DNA of 41,884 nt, taken from NCBI GenBank assembly GCA_027023255.1, contig JALVVU010000096.1, forward strand, positions 1-41,884, read 5' to 3'. Of this stretch, positions 41,377 to 41,884 are shown in pieces. The DNA is from Desulfurococcales archaeon. Lineage in GTDB: Archaea; Thermoproteota; Thermoprotei_A; Sulfolobales; NBVN01. Each line of letters begins with the position of its first letter. Position 1 is the first letter of the stretch. The notes beneath the pieces are model-generated. The model saw only the letters and a program-made list of their open reading frames with translations. It was not told the DNA's origin and did not search any database. A program made the position numbers and the translations under genes.

Positions 41377-41586
41377 ATGATATGGAGGAAGAACGGAGCA
41401 CCAAAATGCCCTAGATGCGGGGGGAAGATGACGGCCTTCATGGAGGCTGAAAACGTTGATGGTGTCAAGAGAGTGCGGTATGTGCTGAGGTGCAAGTCCT
41501 GCGGCTACAGGGACGTACTGCAGGACATCGCACTGAGGAGATCCCCCCAAGGGGTGTCTGTCTCCATAATGCGATACCGTTTTTAA
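41377..41586 (+). CDS. Small zinc-ribbon protein
   Basis: This 69-residue protein has a single zinc ribbon with ligands C11, C14, C39 and C42 in the arrangement CPRC-24 residues-CKSC. The fold recalls the N-terminal ribbon of RPB9/TFS or archaeal ribosomal-type zinc ribbons, but it lacks the second ribbon of TFS (about 110 residues). GGAGGTGA at 41360-41367 precedes the ATG by nine bases. A TATA-like TTATTATT at about 41265-41272 would leave an unusually long leader of about 80 bases. The function is unknown; nucleic-acid binding is plausible. Confidence 0.72.
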   Translation: MIWRKNGAPKCPRCGGKMTAFMEAENVDGVKRVRYVLRCKSCGYRDVLQDIALRRSPQGVSVSIMRYRF

Positions 41587-41592
41587 TGAACG

Positions 41593-41618
41593 CCGCGCGG
41601 GAGCCTCGTAACGCGCGG
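41593..41618 (+). terminator. GC-rich hairpin after the zinc-ribbon gene
   Basis: CCGCGCG and CGCGCGG enclose a 12-base loop, seven bases after the stop codon. A T tract (41580-41584) precedes rather than follows it, so its role as terminator is uncertain. Confidence 0.4.
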
Positions 41619-41654
41619 TGGTGTGTCCGCATCAATTAATCCCTCCCGTCATGA

Positions 41655-41673
41655 AAGGCCGTTGAACGGCCTT
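41655..41673 (-). terminator. Hairpin overlapping the stop of the minus-strand partial gene
   Basis: AAGGCCGTT-G-AACGGCCTT is a perfect nine-base inverted repeat; allowing a loop, its RNA would form a six-base GC-rich stem. It includes two bases of the stop codon of the gene at 41672-41884 and lies between convergent genes, as expected for a shared terminator. Confidence 0.45.
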
Positions 41674-41884
41674 AAGCTTGTACATCCCTCTTTTCTTCCT
41701 CAATTATTGCGTCGATAATGTCAGCTAGTGCGAATACATGAGGTAGCGGCATGATGAGGAATATCCCGCCGAATTTCATCGAGGATAATTCCCTAAGCAC
41801 GGCTACCCCACCTTTCCACCTGTGAATGTATTCCTTGAGGAATTCCTGGAGGAAGCTCTCGTAGGCGGTTAGGTCGGAAAGGTA
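41672..41884 (-). CDS. C-terminal part of an unknown protein (5' end beyond window)
   Basis: The minus strand is open from the window edge to a TAA at 41672-41674, giving 70 C-terminal residues. The stretch is helical, with two aromatic-rich segments (YESFLQEFLKEYIHRW and a part around FGGIFLIMPLPHVFALADII), and ends EEEKRDVQA. Codon use resembles its neighbours, so it is very probably real. A membrane-proximal or membrane helix (about residues 40-58 of the fragment) is possible. No family can be assigned from this fragment. Confidence 0.65.
   Translation of the reverse strand, partial: YLSDLTAYESFLQEFLKEYIHRWKGGVAVLRELSSMKFGGIFLIMPLPHVFALADIIDAIIEEEKRDVQA

Noticed and set aside
1-41884. tRNA, rRNA, CRISPR array, insertion sequence or integration site
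   Set aside because: No T-loop-like GTTCRAATC with a paired acceptor stem, no regularly spaced repeats and no transposase or integrase motifs were seen. Intron-containing archaeal tRNAs could still be missed by eye.

Overview
The window looks like a compact archaeal chromosome segment, most probably from a thermophilic member of the Thermoproteota (Crenarchaeota). The signs are an AMP phosphorylase of the archaeal type, a minimal SufCB iron-sulfur assembly pair, a mevalonate kinase, a DUF2070 membrane protein, a KorDABC 2-oxoacid:ferredoxin oxidoreductase and a four-gene dye-linked proline dehydrogenase operon. AGG is used heavily for arginine, and many starts are GTG or TTG. I cannot place it more narrowly. 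No tRNA, rRNA, CRISPR array, insertion sequence or phage gene was seen.

Layout. 1-3835: two adjacent ABC-2 type exporters on the minus strand. 4031-9214: plus-strand housekeeping genes (AMP phosphorylase, SufC, SufB, a DHH phosphoesterase, a DUF429 protein). 9211-15530: a minus-strand block with an AAA ATPase, a TrkA-C membrane protein, and a tungstate/molybdate ABC importer with its ModE/TunR-like regulator. 15628-20181: DUF2070, a 440-base non-coding gap, an HD phosphohydrolase, and mevalonate kinase. 20261-25790: two unrecognised genes, NAD synthetase, an untracked 49-residue cysteine-rich protein, a COG1313-type radical SAM protein and a CDF cation transporter. 25796-35264: a cyclase-family hydrolase, an ornithine cyclodeaminase-family protein, a PutP-like sodium symporter with a small two-helix partner, a flippase-like protein, and the proline dehydrogenase operon. 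35309-38303: small unknown genes, including a ribbon-helix-helix/coiled-coil protein coupled to a DUF6062-like protein, and an HD protein divergent from a possible Roadblock protein. 38427-41211: KorDABC. 41377-41884: a zinc-ribbon protein converging on a gene cut by the window end.

How the genes fit together. The clearest metabolic theme is amino-acid oxidation. A PutP-type symporter could bring in proline, a PdhA-F-X-B complex could oxidise it, and KorDABC could oxidise the 2-oxoglutarate that follows from glutamate, delivering electrons to ferredoxin. Tungstate import fits this, because archaeal aldehyde oxidoreductases use tungsten, although none is present here. The link between these units is inference from proximity.

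Transcription and translation signals are regular. First genes of transcription units often have a TATA-like box about 40 bases before the start codon, leaving a leader of about 10-15 bases that contains a GGTG or GAGG Shine-Dalgarno motif. Internal operon genes have strong GGAGGTGA motifs and short overlaps. I used this pattern to revise several starts. One probable leaderless start (KorD) is noted.
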